Assembly: GCF_963678635.1 (NCBI RefSeq)
Contig: NC_087071.1
Location: 3,115,624 to 3,179,623, forward strand
Length of the DNA stretch: 64,000 nt
Direction of reading: 5' to 3'
From: Symsagittifera roscoffensis
Taxonomy: Eukaryota > Xenacoelomorpha > Acoela > Convolutidae
The translations under genes were made by a program, and so were the position numbers. Positions 62,949-64,000 of this stretch are shown in pieces (position 1 is the stretch's first letter; each line of letters opens with the position of its first letter). The notes under the pieces were generated by a model. It was not told the DNA's origin. It was given only the letters and a program-made list of their open reading frames with translations, and did no database searches.

Positions 62949-64000
62949 GACAGCTCATATGTACTAGATGTTGAATTTTTATGTATTTGACAGCATACAC
63001 AAAATGTAATTATTCGAAAAAGCGCATAAAATCGACAATTAAGTTATACAAAGCAAATGTTAAAAATATCTTGTAAGTTAGCAAAAAAGTTGATATTTAT
63101 CAGGCGAAACGAAATTTCTGAACCATGTAGGAGTTCATGCAGTTTGAGTCTGAGGTCCGGAAAATACGTCAAAATAAATAAAAAGGAACAAAAAATTATA
63201 AAAATAATCTATAAAATTATCCGAATAACCCAAATTCCTGAAAATCCAAAAATTCCGAAATCATGAAATTTTGACTCAAAAATAATTCATAGGCTATAAC
63301 TGGATATATCTAGTTAAGTTTCAAGAAATCAATCTCCAACCGGCCGTTCTGACACGTAAGAAAACTCTGTGATCAATTTAGCCATAACTTTAGCAAAAAT
63401 TTCTATCAGTTTTGATGTCATCGTGATAGAATTTTGGGTAAGAAAACTTCCGGGAAAACTTTGGAGTTATGTAACTTAACTATTTGATAGGCAGGTTTTC
63501 ACAAATCAAAACATTCTTTTGAGTTTATTATCTCTAATACGGTTTCTTCCGGTTTTTGATTCTCAAGATCAAGTTGACTTGATTCCCATTTTTCTCTTTT
63601 TTTTCTGTCGAATGTGTTCAACAATGTACCTCGCAGCCGCCGCTAAACTCTTATGCGAAAACCATTTGTGATGATAACCCCTATAATACGGGAAACGTTT
63701 TGCGCGCTCTCAGGAGAGCATTCAATTTTGATGAAACTTCCGTCAAAAAACTTTTCTGATCGGTCACGATGGATTCGAAACCTTCTGGCTGTTTTGATGA
63801 GGTTGCATCAGCATCAAAGATTAGTAATTGCCGATAATGAAGGCAGGTTTTTTCAAGTTGGTGAACTTGCGAATTATCAATCTTCACTGCAAATCCTGGG
63901 GCGGGAGGATACCACAACCGATGTGATAACTTACTAATACAATCGTCATATCTTCGGGGATCGGGACTACCTCACAAGGATTAGCTTTGAACATCAAAAA
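62949..64000 (+). repeat. Repeat D, copy 2, right half (continues past window)
   Basis: It aligns with 17297-18358 of copy 1 (GACAGCTCATATGTAC to GAACATCAAAAA) with few substitutions and one short deletion near 63399. ORFs at 63057-63266, 63653-63937 (plus) and 63681-63917 (minus) are the same as in copy 1. The element runs off the end of the window. Confidence 0.85.

Overview
The window looks like repeat-rich chromosomal DNA of a nematode, most likely Caenorhabditis or a close rhabditid. The reasons are AT-rich non-coding DNA, a short T-rich splice acceptor before a chemoreceptor-like 7TM exon, and Ty3/Gypsy LTR elements that carry a viral-type glycoprotein. No rRNA, tRNA or CRISPR locus was recognised. 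The only candidate host gene piece is the terminal exon of a 7TM receptor at 3456-4001. Almost everything else is mobile or repetitive.

Region 1-21.6 kb is a mosaic of dispersed repeats. It holds (i) three tandem copies of a ~1.5 kb unit rich in the palindrome GCGGAATCCGC (5878-11250) and a decayed copy at 2008-3291; (ii) a family of small TIR elements with CCCGGG ends and 2-bp target duplications (10078-10968, 12688-13299 and partial copies); (iii) a ~1.2-1.3 kb repeat in three copies (from 13300, 18700 and 20088); (iv) two minisatellite arrays in opposite orientation (14.78-15.17 kb and 15.72-16.46 kb); and (v) a ~1.8 kb repeat, here called D, at 16540-18358. A second D copy starts at 21068.

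That second D copy is split at 21651/62949 by an old 'outer' LTR retrotransposon (21652-62948; 410/411-bp LTRs, GACA target duplication, ~18.3 kb without its own insertion). In order it carries a small basic ORF, gag, a second gag frame with a zinc knuckle, pol, a membrane/Ser-Pro-rich ORF, an envelope-like glycoprotein and a 602-codon ORF. Heptamers that fit -1 frameshifting lie at both gag junctions. The outer element is dead: pol is interrupted, the integrase catalytic core is missing, and gag and env reading frames are broken.

Inside the outer pol, just before the integrase zinc domain, sits a young giant 'inner' LTR retrotransposon (30407-53380, ~23 kb). Its ~881-bp LTRs look identical by eye, and it has an AATT target duplication. 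It has a long G-rich repetitive leader, an intact 2,935-codon gag-pol ORF with all catalytic motifs, and then a second intact giant ORF of 2,956 codons. This second ORF is not gag, pol or a recognisable envelope. It contains an SGNH/GDSL-hydrolase-like domain with its catalytic motifs present and a second degenerate one; most of its length is unrecognised. This two-giant-ORF element is the most interesting object in the window.
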